From Fundidesulfovibrio magnetotacticus (GTDB lineage Bacteria; Desulfobacterota; Desulfovibrionia; Desulfovibrionales; Desulfovibrionaceae): DNA of 64,000 nt. Under the pieces are notes generated by a model, which saw only the letters and a program-made list of their open reading frames with translations, had not been told where the DNA came from and ran no database searches. How positions within the stretch are numbered: position 1 is the stretch's first letter; every line of letters starts with the position of its first letter. This document shows positions 50,018-57,580 of this stretch, piece after piece. A program made the position numbers and the translations under genes. The stretch lies in the NCBI RefSeq assembly GCF_013019105.1, contig NZ_BLTE01000007.1:124001-188000 (forward strand), given 5' to 3'.

Positions 50018-51565
50018 GTGAACCCTTTCCAGCCCGGCGTTTCCCCCGACGTGATGGAGTGCAGGCTCCCCGAACGGCCGCAGCCCTGCGCCGTGGTGAT
50101 CTTCGGGGCCTCGGGCGACCTCACCTCCCGCAAGCTCATCCCGGCCCTGGCCCGCATCTACCGCGCGGGCGACCTGCCCGACAATTTCGCCATCGTGGGC
50201 GCGGCGCGCACCCCCATGACCACCGAGGCCTTCCGCGAGAAGGCCCGCGAGTGGCTTGCCGCCGCCGGACATCTGGACGGCCTGGACTGGGAGGGACTGG
50301 CCCGCAGGCTTTTCTATCACTCCATGGACTACGCCGACCTGGAGGGCTACCGGGGCCTGGGCAAGGCCCTGGCCGACGCCGAAGCCCAGCTGGGCCTGCC
50401 CGGCAACCGCATGTTCTACCTGGCCATCCCCCCCACGCTCTACGAGGCCGTGGCCGTGAACCTGGGGGAGGCAGGGCTCGCCGGGCAGGACACCCCCGAG
50501 GGCTGGACGCGCATCGTGGTGGAAAAACCCTTCGGGCGCGACCTGGAATCCTCCCGCAAGCTCGACCGGGCCATGCACCAGCACTTCCAGGAAGGCCAGA
50601 TCTTCCGCATCGACCACTACCTGGCCAAGGAGACCGTGCAGAACGTCCTGCTGTTCCGCTTCGCCAACGCCGTGTTCGAGCCGGTGTGGAACCGCAACTA
50701 CGTGGACTACGTCTCCATCCTCGCCGCCGAGTCCCTGGGCGTGGAGCACCGCGCGGGCTACTACGAGGAAGCCGGGGTGCTGCGCGACATGTTCCAGAAT
50801 CACATGATGCAGCTCCTTTCTCTGGCGGCCATGGAGCCGCCCTCGGTGTTTCGCGCGCGCGAGGTGCTCGACGAGAAGACCAAGCTCTACCGCAGCCTGC
50901 GCCCCTTCGATCCCGAGAAGGGCTTCGGCCATCTGGTGCTGGGCCAGTACGGCCCCTCGGCCGACGGCTCGCTCCCGGCCTACCGCCAGGAGCCGGGCGT
51001 CTCGCCCTCGTCGCTCACGCCCACCTTCGCCATGCTCAAGGCCTACGTGGACAACTGGCGCTGGCAGGGCGTGCCCTTCTACATCTGCTCGGGCAAGCGC
51101 CTGGCCGGCAAGATCACGCGCATGGTGGTTCAGTTCAAGGAAGTGCCCCACTCCATCTACCGCAACGTGGTGGGTGAGCACGTCTCGGCCAACCGGCTGA
51201 TCATGGAGGTCTACCCCAACGAGACCATCCACCTGAGCCTCCAGGCCAAGCAGTCCGGCGAGGGCTTCTGCCTGCGCACGGCCTCCATGAGCTTCGACTT
51301 CAAGGGAGGCTACGCCGGGCCGCCCGTGGACTCCTACGAGAAGGTCATCCTGGACTGCATGCTGGGCGACCACATGCTCTTCTGGCGTCAGGACGGCGTG
51401 GAACTCTCCTGGGCCTACCTGACCCCCATCCTGGAGCTGTGCGAGCAGCAGGTGGAGATGGAGAAGAACCTCTTCCTCTACCCGGCGGGCAGCTGGGGTC
51501 CGCGCGACGCCAGCATGGTGCACCTGAACTACCTCAAGGACCTCACCGGCAATGTACGCGCCTGA
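50018..51565 (+). CDS. zwf: Glucose-6-phosphate 1-dehydrogenase
   Basis: A 515-aa enzyme of the oxidative pentose-phosphate route. The nucleotide-binding VVIFGASGDLTSRKLIPAL is at residues 25-45, the active-site motif RIDHYLAKETVQN near 200, and the later KRLAGKITRMVVQFK is also conserved. It starts at a GTG with AAGGAG 6 bp upstream, which fits the protein's family start. The end overlaps pgl by 14 bp, which suggests coupled production of the first two pathway enzymes. Confidence 0.96.
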   Translation: MNPFQPGVSPDVMECRLPERPQPCAVVIFGASGDLTSRKLIPALARIYRAGDLPDNFAIVGAARTPMTTEAFREKAREWLAAAGHLDGLDWEGLARRLFYHSMDYADLEGYRGLGKALADAEAQLGLPGNRMFYLAIPPTLYEAVAVNLGEAGLAGQDTPEGWTRIVVEKPFGRDLESSRKLDRAMHQHFQEGQIFRIDHYLAKETVQNVLLFRFANAVFEPVWNRNYVDYVSILAAESLGVEHRAGYYEEAGVLRDMFQNHMMQLLSLAAMEPPSVFRAREVLDEKTKLYRSLRPFDPEKGFGHLVLGQYGPSADGSLPAYRQEPGVSPSSLTPTFAMLKAYVDNWRWQGVPFYICSGKRLAGKITRMVVQFKEVPHSIYRNVVGEHVSANRLIMEVYPNETIHLSLQAKQSGEGFCLRTASMSFDFKGGYAGPPVDSYEKVILDCMLGDHMLFWRQDGVELSWAYLTPILELCEQQVEMEKNLFLYPAGSWGPRDASMVHLNYLKDLTGNVRA

Positions 51566-52295
51566 CCTGCGATCCTTCCCGGACGCCGAGGCGGCCGCCA
51601 GGGCCGCCGCGCTCCTGGTGTCCGAGGCGGCGGCAAGGGCCGTGGCGGAGCGGGGGCGCTTCACCCTGGCCCTCTCGGGCGGCTCCACGCCCGGGCGCTT
51701 CTTCGAGCTCCTGGCCCAGGAGCCCATGGACTGGGACAGGACCCACGTCTTCTGGGCGGACGAGCGCCTCGTGCCCGCCGACTCGCCCGAGAGCAACCAG
51801 CGCCTGGCCCGGGAGCGCCTGATCGGCCGCGTGTCCCTGCCCCCCGGCAACGTCCACCCCATGCCCTCCCCGGACATCCCCCTGGAAGACGCCGAGGCCC
51901 AGGCCCAGGCCCACGAGGCGGCCCTGCGCGCTTTCTTCGGCAAGGAAGGGTCCGGCCACCCGGCGGGGGGGCTGGTGGCTGGCTTCCCCCGCTTCGACGC
52001 GGTGCACCTGGGCGTGGGCGGCGACGGCCACACGGCCTCGCTCTTCCCGGGGCAGGCCTCCCTGGGGGAGCGCCTGCGCTGGGTGCTGCCGGTGCGCTAC
52101 GCGGTGGCCAGCCCCCCGGTGGCGCGGCTCACGCTCACGCTGCCGGTGCTGGACGCGGCGCGCGAGGTGTTCTTCCTGGTGTCGGGGGCGGACAAGCTGG
52201 CGCTGGCGCGGGCCATCGCGGCGGGAGAGCGCCCGGACTGCCCCGCCTCGCGGGTGCGCCCGGCGTCGGGGAGTCTCTGCTGGCTGGCGGGCTAG
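51552..52295 (+). CDS. pgl: 6-phosphogluconolactonase
   Basis: A 247-aa member of the DevB/SOL branch. Motifs LALSGGSTPGRFFELLAQ near residue 38, HVFWADERLVPADSPESNQR near 65 and VHLGVGGDGHTASLFPG near 152 are all present. It hydrolyses the lactone made by Zwf. The stop lies at the outer edge of the 126-bp inverted repeat. Confidence 0.93.
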   Translation: MYAPDLRSFPDAEAAARAAALLVSEAAARAVAERGRFTLALSGGSTPGRFFELLAQEPMDWDRTHVFWADERLVPADSPESNQRLARERLIGRVSLPPGNVHPMPSPDIPLEDAEAQAQAHEAALRAFFGKEGSGHPAGGLVAGFPRFDAVHLGVGGDGHTASLFPGQASLGERLRWVLPVRYAVASPPVARLTLTLPVLDAAREVFFLVSGADKLALARAIAAGERPDCPASRVRPASGSLCWLAG

Positions 52296-52420
52296 CAGCC
52301 TGTTGATAAATCCTCGCTGGCTGCGTTGCAGGGAAAAAGCCAAACCCTCACGTATTGGAAATACGCTTCGGGCTTGGCTTTTTCCCCGCGCCTTGCCAGC
52401 GAGTTTTCTGAACAGGCTGC
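52295..52420. repeat. 126-bp imperfect inverted repeat, MITE-like element
   Basis: The ends GCAGCCTGTT and AACAGGCTGC are exact complements. Inside, CTCGCTGGC pairs with GCCAGCGAG, GGGAAAAAGCC with GGCTTTTTCCC and GTATT with AATAC around a short centre. The sequence could fold into one long hairpin and encodes no protein. Similar GTTGATAAA...CAGGCTG hairpins are scattered in delta-proteobacterial genomes. Confidence 0.85.
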
Positions 52421-52445
52421 AAAAATCGACTTTTTCAACGGTCTG

Positions 52446-53099
52446 CTACCGCTCGCCTGAGCCGGAGGAGGCGGCCTTGTCGGCCTCTTCCCGAGCCTTC
52501 GCGGCCTTCGCGGCCTCCACGCGCTCCGGCCCCAGGTGCATGGGGGCCGAGACGATCACGTCGTCGGGGGTGCTGGCCACGCCGTCGGGACCCGGGGAGC
52601 CGATGTCGTCGTGAGGGCACCAGTCGCCAACCATCCCGCAAAGGATCTCGCCGGTGTTGAGCAGGTAGGGCGATCCCCACGGGTCGCGCCGCAGCTTCTC
52701 GGGGATGAGCGGAGCGTGGGGGCCGTAGGCCGCCTCCCAGACCTTCTCCAGGGAGGCCTCCCAGAGCGCCCGGCAGGGGGCGTCCGGGGGCAGCCCGCGC
52801 AGGTCTCCGGCTTCGATGCAGGGCGTGAGCACGTCGCGCGTGCCGATCACGTCGGCCAGAAGCCCGTTTTGCGCCACCTTGGCCGTGTAGGCCGCGTGGG
52901 TGAGCATCTTGAGGCGAGTGCGCAGGGCCGCCGTGCGCTCCCTGGCCAGCTCGGCGTCCAGGGCGCGCGGCAGCCTGGCCTCGCGCCAGCCCAGCCACGC
53001 CCCGCACACCAGGAGGATCGCCAGCAGCGCCCATCCGGCCAGACGCGCGCGCGCAAGCGCCGTGCGGCGGCGCTCCACGATCCAGGCCCGCACGTCCAT
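52446..53099 (-). CDS. Membrane-anchored protein with GspG-like C-terminal motif
   Basis: A 217-aa protein with one N-terminal helix (residues about 18-42), then a helical segment and the motif RRDPWGSPYLLNTGE followed by DIGSPGPDGVASTPDDVIV. DPWG-x-PY plus SxGxDG-x-DDI is the calcium-binding C-terminal signature of major pseudopilin GspG. The prepilin N-terminus (GFTLIE) is absent, so it is not a normal pseudopilin. It begins 2 bp after the thiolase-like gene stop and is the third gene of that operon. Confidence 0.6.
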   Translation of the reverse strand: MDVRAWIVERRRTALARARLAGWALLAILLVCGAWLGWREARLPRALDAELARERTAALRTRLKMLTHAAYTAKVAQNGLLADVIGTRDVLTPCIEAGDLRGLPPDAPCRALWEASLEKVWEAAYGPHAPLIPEKLRRDPWGSPYLLNTGEILCGMVGDWCPHDDIGSPGPDGVASTPDDVIVSAPMHLGPERVEAAKAAKAREEADKAASSGSGER

Positions 53100-53101
53100 G
53101 C

Positions 53102-53998
53102 TCAGGCCTCCAGCCGCTCCCGGATGCGGCACACCCCGCACACGTCCTGCGACGTGGGGTAGCCGCAGCCCGTGCACGCGTTGAGCGGCGGGGCGTCCTG
53201 GGCCTGGGCCTTGAAGGCAGGGCGGCCCGAGCGCAGGAAGTGCTCGTAGAACTGCATCTTCATGCCGGGGCTGCGCTCCTCCAGGTCGGCCAGGAGGCGC
53301 TTGTGGCCGGTGAAGCTCGCGCCCCCCGAGTAGGGGCAAGGGGCCAGCACGTGCTCGATGCCCTTGAGGAAGCACCATACGGCCGTCTCGTATTCCGTCA
53401 GGCGGCACAGGGGCTTCACCTTGCGCACGAAGCGGCCCGAGGCCTCGTTCACGGGGCCTTGCCCGGCCAAGTAGGCCTGGTCCCAGCGCAGGGTGTTGGC
53501 GAAGAGCCTGGCCACCTCGTCGTCCAGGTTGTGGCCCGTGGCCAGCACGTCGAAGCCCTGCTCGTAGGCGTAGCGGTTGAACCAGTGACGCTTGATCTTG
53601 CCGCACACAGAGCAGATGGGGCGCTTCACGCGCGCCTTCACGTCCGGGATGGCCAGGCCGTCCCTGGCCGTCTCGATCACGCGCAGCTCCACGCCGTGGG
53701 CGGCGCAGTAGGCCTCCACGGTGCTCCTGGCGCTCTCGGAGGAGACGGGGATGGCCAGGTCGATGTGCAGGGCCGTCACCTTGAAGCCCAGCTCCTTCAG
53801 GGCCAGGAGCAGGCCCAGGGAGTCCTTGCCGCCCGACACGGCCAGGAGCACGGAGTCCTCCCGGGTGAACTGGCGGTGTTCGTGGATGCCGCGCTCCACC
53901 TGGCGCAGGAAGTAGGTCTCGAAGCAGGGGGCGCAGAATCCAGTGTGGTGGCTGGGCAGGGCCACCTGGGCCTGGGCCTTGCAGCGTCTGCACTTCAC
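53102..53998 (-). CDS. TtuA/Ncs6-like tRNA thiolase (TIGR00269-type)
   Basis: A 298-aa ATP-dependent sulfur-transfer enzyme. An N-terminal zinc ribbon (KCRRCKAQAQ ... FCAPCF), the PP-loop AVSGGKDSLGLLLAL near residue 52, the cluster/catalytic pair PICSVCGKIKR near 128, a third Cys in LAPCPYSGGASF near 222 and a C-terminal four-Cys ribbon (ACTGCGYPTSQDVCGVC) match TtuA-type enzymes that thiolate U54 of tRNA. The ubiquitin-like gene next to it is the expected sulfur carrier. The exact tRNA position is inferred. Confidence 0.8.
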   Translation of the reverse strand: MKCRRCKAQAQVALPSHHTGFCAPCFETYFLRQVERGIHEHRQFTREDSVLLAVSGGKDSLGLLLALKELGFKVTALHIDLAIPVSSESARSTVEAYCAAHGVELRVIETARDGLAIPDVKARVKRPICSVCGKIKRHWFNRYAYEQGFDVLATGHNLDDEVARLFANTLRWDQAYLAGQGPVNEASGRFVRKVKPLCRLTEYETAVWCFLKGIEHVLAPCPYSGGASFTGHKRLLADLEERSPGMKMQFYEHFLRSGRPAFKAQAQDAPPLNACTGCGYPTSQDVCGVCRIRERLEA

Positions 53999-54002
53999 GG
54001 CG

Positions 54003-54200
54003 CTACCCCCTGGAGACCACGTGGCGGATGCGGATCTCGCCCTCGTGGCCTATGGCCCGGTCCGGGGTGAGCAGTTCGCGCCCCCGGATGACCAGCACTT
54101 CGGTTGATTTGAGCCCGAGTTTCCCGAGCAGCTGCAGGACGGTGTTCAGGCTGCGGAACGTGTGCCGCTCGCCCGTGGCTTCGATGATGACGTCGACCAT
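54003..54200 (-). CDS. Ubiquitin-like sulfur carrier (ThiS/MoaD/TtuB-like)
   Basis: A 65-aa beta-grasp protein. EATGERHTFRSLNTVLQLLG and LLTPDRAIGHEGEIRIRHVV fit the ThiS/MoaD fold. These carriers normally end in Gly-Gly, where sulfur is bound as thiocarboxylate; this one ends SRG. It is the first gene of the operon and ends 4 bp before the thiolase gene, which supports a carrier role for tRNA thiolation. Confidence 0.7.
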   Translation of the reverse strand: MVDVIIEATGERHTFRSLNTVLQLLGKLGLKSTEVLVIRGRELLTPDRAIGHEGEIRIRHVVSRG

Positions 54201-54328
54201 GGGCGCGCTCTACCCCGACCCGACCCGGAGAGCAAGCGCCCGCCTGCCTGGAAAGCGGTTGACCCGGCCGGGGTTTTTGAGCATAGGCTAGTGCCGTGGA
54301 CGCGCTGCGCGCCATCACGGAGGTTTCC

Positions 54329-54706
54329 ATGAGTTCGAAAAAGGTCCTGGTCGTGGACGACGAGAAGCACATCCGGATGCTCTATCAAGAAGAGCTGGAG
54401 AGCGATGGGTACGAGGTCGCCACTTCCGACGGCGAGGAACCCATCCTGGCCGTGCTGGAGCGCGAGAAACCCGCCGTGGTGGTGCTCGACATCAAGCTCG
54501 GCCCCAACCGCTCCGGGCTGGACCTGCTCCAGGAGATCCGAGGCAAGGACCAGGTCATCCCCGTGATCCTCTCCACCGCCTACGACTCCTTCCAGCACGA
54601 CCTCAAGTCCATCGCGGCCGACTACTACGTGGTCAAGTCCGTGGACCTCTCGGAGCTCAAGTCCAAGGTGACCCTGGCCCTGGCCAAGGCCGCCCCGGCC
54701 GCCTGA
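54329..54706 (+). CDS. CheY-like response regulator
   Basis: A 125-aa stand-alone receiver domain. VLVVDDEKHIRMLYQEELES provides the acidic pair, VVVLDIKLGPNRSGLDLL the phosphorylated Asp near residue 54, STAYDSFQHD the switch Thr and YYVVKSVDLSEL the conserved Lys. There is no output domain, and its kinase is not adjacent. The ATG at 54329 has CGGAGG 6 bp upstream. Confidence 0.9.
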   Translation: MSSKKVLVVDDEKHIRMLYQEELESDGYEVATSDGEEPILAVLEREKPAVVVLDIKLGPNRSGLDLLQEIRGKDQVIPVILSTAYDSFQHDLKSIAADYYVVKSVDLSELKSKVTLALAKAAPAA

Positions 54707-54887
54707 GCTTCCGGCCTCCGGGCGGGCCGCCTCCGCGGCCGCATGACCGCCGGGTCCCGGCCGCTTGCCCTCGCCCGGGCTTCGTGCTAGCCAACTCGCG
54801 CCCCGAGCCGCCTTGCGGCCCGGGGCGCTCGATCGTTCCGGGGCGGCGGCAGGCGTCTCCCCATCATCCCACGGCGGCGTTCCATCC

Positions 54888-55535
54888 ATGTTCGAGGACT
54901 TCAGCCGGTTCCTGGTGAACCTGGCCATCTACGCGCCCCCCATGCTCATGGCGGTCACGGTGCACGAGGTTTCCCACGGGGCCATGGCAGCCCTCCTGGG
55001 CGACCCCACCGCGCGCCTTGCCGGGCGGCTTTCGCTCAATCCCTTCAAGCACCTGGACCCGCTGGGCCTGCTGGCCTTCGTGCTCACCCAGATGATCGGC
55101 TGGGCCAAGCCCGTGCCCGTGGACGGCCGCTACTTCCGCAATCCCCGCCTGGGCATGTCCCTGGTCTCGGCCGCCGGGCCGCTCTCCAATTTCGTCCTGG
55201 CCGCGCTCTCGGCCCTGGGCCTGGACGCGCTGCGCGCCCTGGCACCCTCCCTGGACCCGGGCGGCCCCTTCGCGGCCTACGTCCTCGCGCCCTTGTGGTA
55301 CATGACCAAGGCCAGCGTCCAGGTGAACCTGGCCCTGGGCGTGTTCAACCTGCTGCCCATCCCGCCCCTGGACGGCGGGCACCTGCTCATGGGCGTGCTG
55401 CCCAGGCGCTGGGCCTATGAGCTTTCCCGGCTGGAGCGCTGGGGCTTCGTCATCGTGATCCTTCTGGCCCTCACGGGCGTGCTGGGAAGATTTCTCGGAC
55501 CCGTGACGGCCGCGCTCTACAACCTCCTGATCTAG
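54888..55535 (+). CDS. Site-2 protease family (M50) membrane metalloprotease
   Basis: A 215-aa protein with about six helices. The zinc motif is VTVHEVSHGAMAALLGD near residue 25 (HExxH) and the second ligand block is FNLLPIPPLDGGHLLMG near 165. The short form lacks a PDZ domain, as in the YdiL/FtsH-independent branch of rhomboid-unrelated site-2 proteases. It is followed by trpS after 9 bp, so the two are likely one transcript. Substrate is unknown. Confidence 0.9.
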   Translation: MFEDFSRFLVNLAIYAPPMLMAVTVHEVSHGAMAALLGDPTARLAGRLSLNPFKHLDPLGLLAFVLTQMIGWAKPVPVDGRYFRNPRLGMSLVSAAGPLSNFVLAALSALGLDALRALAPSLDPGGPFAAYVLAPLWYMTKASVQVNLALGVFNLLPIPPLDGGHLLMGVLPRRWAYELSRLERWGFVIVILLALTGVLGRFLGPVTAALYNLLI

Positions 55536-55544
55536 CGAGACGCC

Positions 55545-56540
55545 ATGACCGCCAACAACCGCATCGTCTCGGGCATGCGCCCCACCGGCCCCCTGCACCT
55601 CGGGCACTATTTCGGAGTGCTCGACAACTGGGTGGAACTCCACAAGGACCACCAGTGCTTCTTCTTCGTGGCCGACTGGCACGCCCTGACCACCGAATAC
55701 GCCGACCCCACGCGCATCAAGGGCTTCGTGCCGGGCCTCGTGCAGGACTGGGTGGCCGCCGGGCTCGACCCCGCCCGCTGCGTGATGTTCCAGCAGTCCG
55801 AGGTGAAGGAGCACGCCGAGCTCTCGCTCCTGCTCTCCATGATCACCCCCGTGAGCTGGCTGGAGCGCAACCCCACCTACAAGGACGTGCGCGACCAGCT
55901 CGACGAGGCCAAGGACCTCTCCACCTTCGGCTTCCTGGGCTACCCCGTGCTCATGGCCTCGGACATCCTCATCTACCGGCCCAAGTGGGTGCCCGTGGGC
56001 CAGGACCAGCTGCCCCACCTGGAGCTGACCCGCGAGATCGCCCGGCGCGCCAACCACCTCTGGGGCGACTTCTTCCCCGAACCCGAGGCCAAGCTCACCC
56101 GCGCCCCCAAGCTCCCCGGCCTGGACGGACGCAAGATGTCCAAGAGCTACGGCAACGCCATCTCCCTGGGGGAGGATCTCGACGGCGTGCGCGCCAAGAT
56201 CAAGCCCATGCTCACCTGCACCAAGCGCGTGCGCCTCAAGGACCCCGGCGAGCCCGACGAGTGCAACCTCTACCCCTACCACCTGCTCTTCACGCCCCAG
56301 GAAAAATGCCTGGAGATCGCCAAGGCCTGCCGCGAGGCAAGCATCGGCTGCGGCGAATGCAAGAAGATCATGGGCGACAACCTCACGGCCTTCCTGGAAC
56401 CCTTCCAGGAGCGCCGCAAGGCCTTCGACGCCAACCCCGACCTGGCCTGGGACATCCTGCGCGACGGCAACGACCGCGCCCGCGCCGCCGCCCGACAGGT
56501 GATCGGCGAACTGCGCGAGAAGCTGAACTTCAACTTCTAG
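55545..56540 (+). CDS. trpS: Tryptophanyl-tRNA synthetase
   Basis: A 331-aa class I aminoacyl-tRNA synthetase. The HIGH-like motif is in GPLHLGHYFGVLDNW near residue 14 and the KMSKS loop in GLDGRKMSKSYGNAISLG near 200. YLGYPVLMASDI-like and VPVGQDQLPHLELTREIARR segments are diagnostic of TrpRS. It charges tRNA-Trp. A strong terminator follows within 24 bp. Confidence 0.96.
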   Translation: MTANNRIVSGMRPTGPLHLGHYFGVLDNWVELHKDHQCFFFVADWHALTTEYADPTRIKGFVPGLVQDWVAAGLDPARCVMFQQSEVKEHAELSLLLSMITPVSWLERNPTYKDVRDQLDEAKDLSTFGFLGYPVLMASDILIYRPKWVPVGQDQLPHLELTREIARRANHLWGDFFPEPEAKLTRAPKLPGLDGRKMSKSYGNAISLGEDLDGVRAKIKPMLTCTKRVRLKDPGEPDECNLYPYHLLFTPQEKCLEIAKACREASIGCGECKKIMGDNLTAFLEPFQERRKAFDANPDLAWDILRDGNDRARAAARQVIGELREKLNFNF

Positions 56541-56563
56541 ACGCGCGCGACGAGACGAGACGG

Positions 56564-56600
56564 AAAGCGCCCGGCACGCGAGACGTGCCGGGCGCTTTTT
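56564..56600 (+). terminator. Rho-independent terminator of trpS
   Basis: A perfect 15-bp inverted repeat AAAGCGCCCGGCACG/CGTGCCGGGCGCTTT with a 5-nt loop, running into five T. Confidence 0.9.
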
Positions 56601-56649
56601 GCATGCGGGGGCGGGGACTTCGGCCTCGGGTGCTCGGCTGCTGCCCGAG

Positions 56650-56755
56650 AACGGGGCTCCGCCCCGCGCCCCGGCAGGGCTCCGCCCTGCACCCGCCGGG
56701 GGGCGAGCCTCCCCCCGGACCCCGGCAATTGCTTCGCGGGATTCACCCGACACGC
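56650..56755 (+). repeat. Dispersed extragenic repeat, copy 5
   Basis: It runs from GAACGGGGCTCCGCCCCGCG through CCGCCGGGGGGCGAGCC to TTGCTTCGCGGGATTCACC. It shares module order with the copy at 40362-40478. Confidence 0.7.
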
Positions 56756-56784
56756 CTGCAATACCATAACGGTATGATTTGATT

Positions 56785-56849
56785 GTGCAATGCACGCCGT
56801 GCAACCCGGCGCGCGCGGCGTGCAGCAACTTGCACATCCTGGGTTGCAC
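56785..56849. promoter_or_regulatory. Symmetric GTGCAA/TTGCAC operator-like cluster
   Basis: GTGCAA occurs at 56785 and 56799, and its complement TTGCAC at 56830 and 56844. Each pair is spaced 14 bp and both pairs share one centre of symmetry at 56817. The inner left and outer right sites extend to GTGCAACCC/GGGTTGCAC. It lies 122-186 bp before the ZraP-like gene. The symmetry strongly suggests a dimer-of-dimers binding site, possibly metal-responsive; no binding protein is known. Confidence 0.6.
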
Positions 56850-56970
56850 CCCGGCAAGACGCACCGGGACAACATATCATTCCAGTAGGTTAGCGTGGCG
56901 CTTCGCCCTGGCACGGTCGATGCTAATTCCCCCCCAGACCCGGGCGTCCACCCGGACAAGGAGGATCATC

Positions 56971-57366
56971 ATGAAGAGATTCGTCGCCATCTGCTGTCTG
57001 TGCCTGCTTGCCGCATTCGTCGCGCTTCCCGCCCAGGCGGCCAAGAACGCCCCGCAGCAGGCCCAGGTCGTGCAGGACCCCGCCGCGCACCAGAAATTCC
57101 TGGCCGACACCGCCGCCACCAGGCAGGAACTGGCCGTCAAGCGGGCCGAATACCAGGCCCTCATGCAGGGCCAGAACCCTGACCGGGCCGCCGCCGCTGC
57201 CCTGGCCAAGGACATCTTCACCCTGCGCGAGAAGCTGCGCGCCCAGGCCGTGGACCAGGGCTTCGGCCCCGGAAACTGCCCCGGATACGGCGGTCGCGGC
57301 GCGGGCGGCTGCGGTGGCGGCGGCTGCGGAGGCGGCATGGGCATGGGACGCGGCATGGGCTGGTAG
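56971..57366 (+). CDS. ZraP/Spy/CpxP-like periplasmic metal-associated protein
   Basis: A 131-aa exported protein. Residues 1-23 are a signal peptide (RFVAICCLCLLAAFVALPAQ). The mature helical core (KFLADTAATRQELAVKRAEY, IFTLREKLRAQA) matches the ZraP zinc-resistance-associated family. The C-terminal 30 residues are Gly/Cys/Met-rich (GGCGGGGCGGGMGMG), suited to binding metal. AAGGAGG stands 7 bp upstream. A terminator follows at 57390-57415. Confidence 0.8.
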   Translation: MKRFVAICCLCLLAAFVALPAQAAKNAPQQAQVVQDPAAHQKFLADTAATRQELAVKRAEYQALMQGQNPDRAAAAALAKDIFTLREKLRAQAVDQGFGPGNCPGYGGRGAGGCGGGGCGGGMGMGRGMGW

Positions 57367-57389
57367 CGGCCACGCCGACACGGACGAGG

Positions 57390-57415
57390 AAAGCCGGGGA
57401 CAGCCCCGGCTTTTT
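57390..57415 (+). terminator. Rho-independent terminator of the ZraP-like gene
   Basis: A perfect 10-bp inverted repeat AAAGCCGGGG/CCCCGGCTTT with a 4-nt loop, followed by two more T. Confidence 0.85.
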
Positions 57416-57580
57416 CGTTTTGCCCGGTCCAAACGTCCACGCCGCCAGGAATCCGGTTGCGCCTCGCCCGCCGCGTCGGCATATTCCCTGAATCCGGCAC
57501 AGGCCCCTGCCCGGGATGGACATCCCGCGCAACCGCGCCATGCACCCCGCGCCGCGCACCGCCGCAACCAAGGAGCGCCC

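Larger units (their letters stand above)
56541..56970. other. 430-bp region with terminator, repeat copy 5 and operator-like cluster
   Basis: No gene is supported. From left to right it contains the trpS terminator, dispersed-repeat copy 5 and, in 56760-56880, a lower-GC stretch with four GTGCAA/TTGCAC hexamers. The ribosome site AAGGAGG of the ZraP-like gene is at the right edge. Confidence 0.7.

Noticed and set aside
49824-50021. A 65-codon frame before zwf
   Set aside because: No ribosome site or similarity; it overlaps the leader of zwf and is better read as non-coding.
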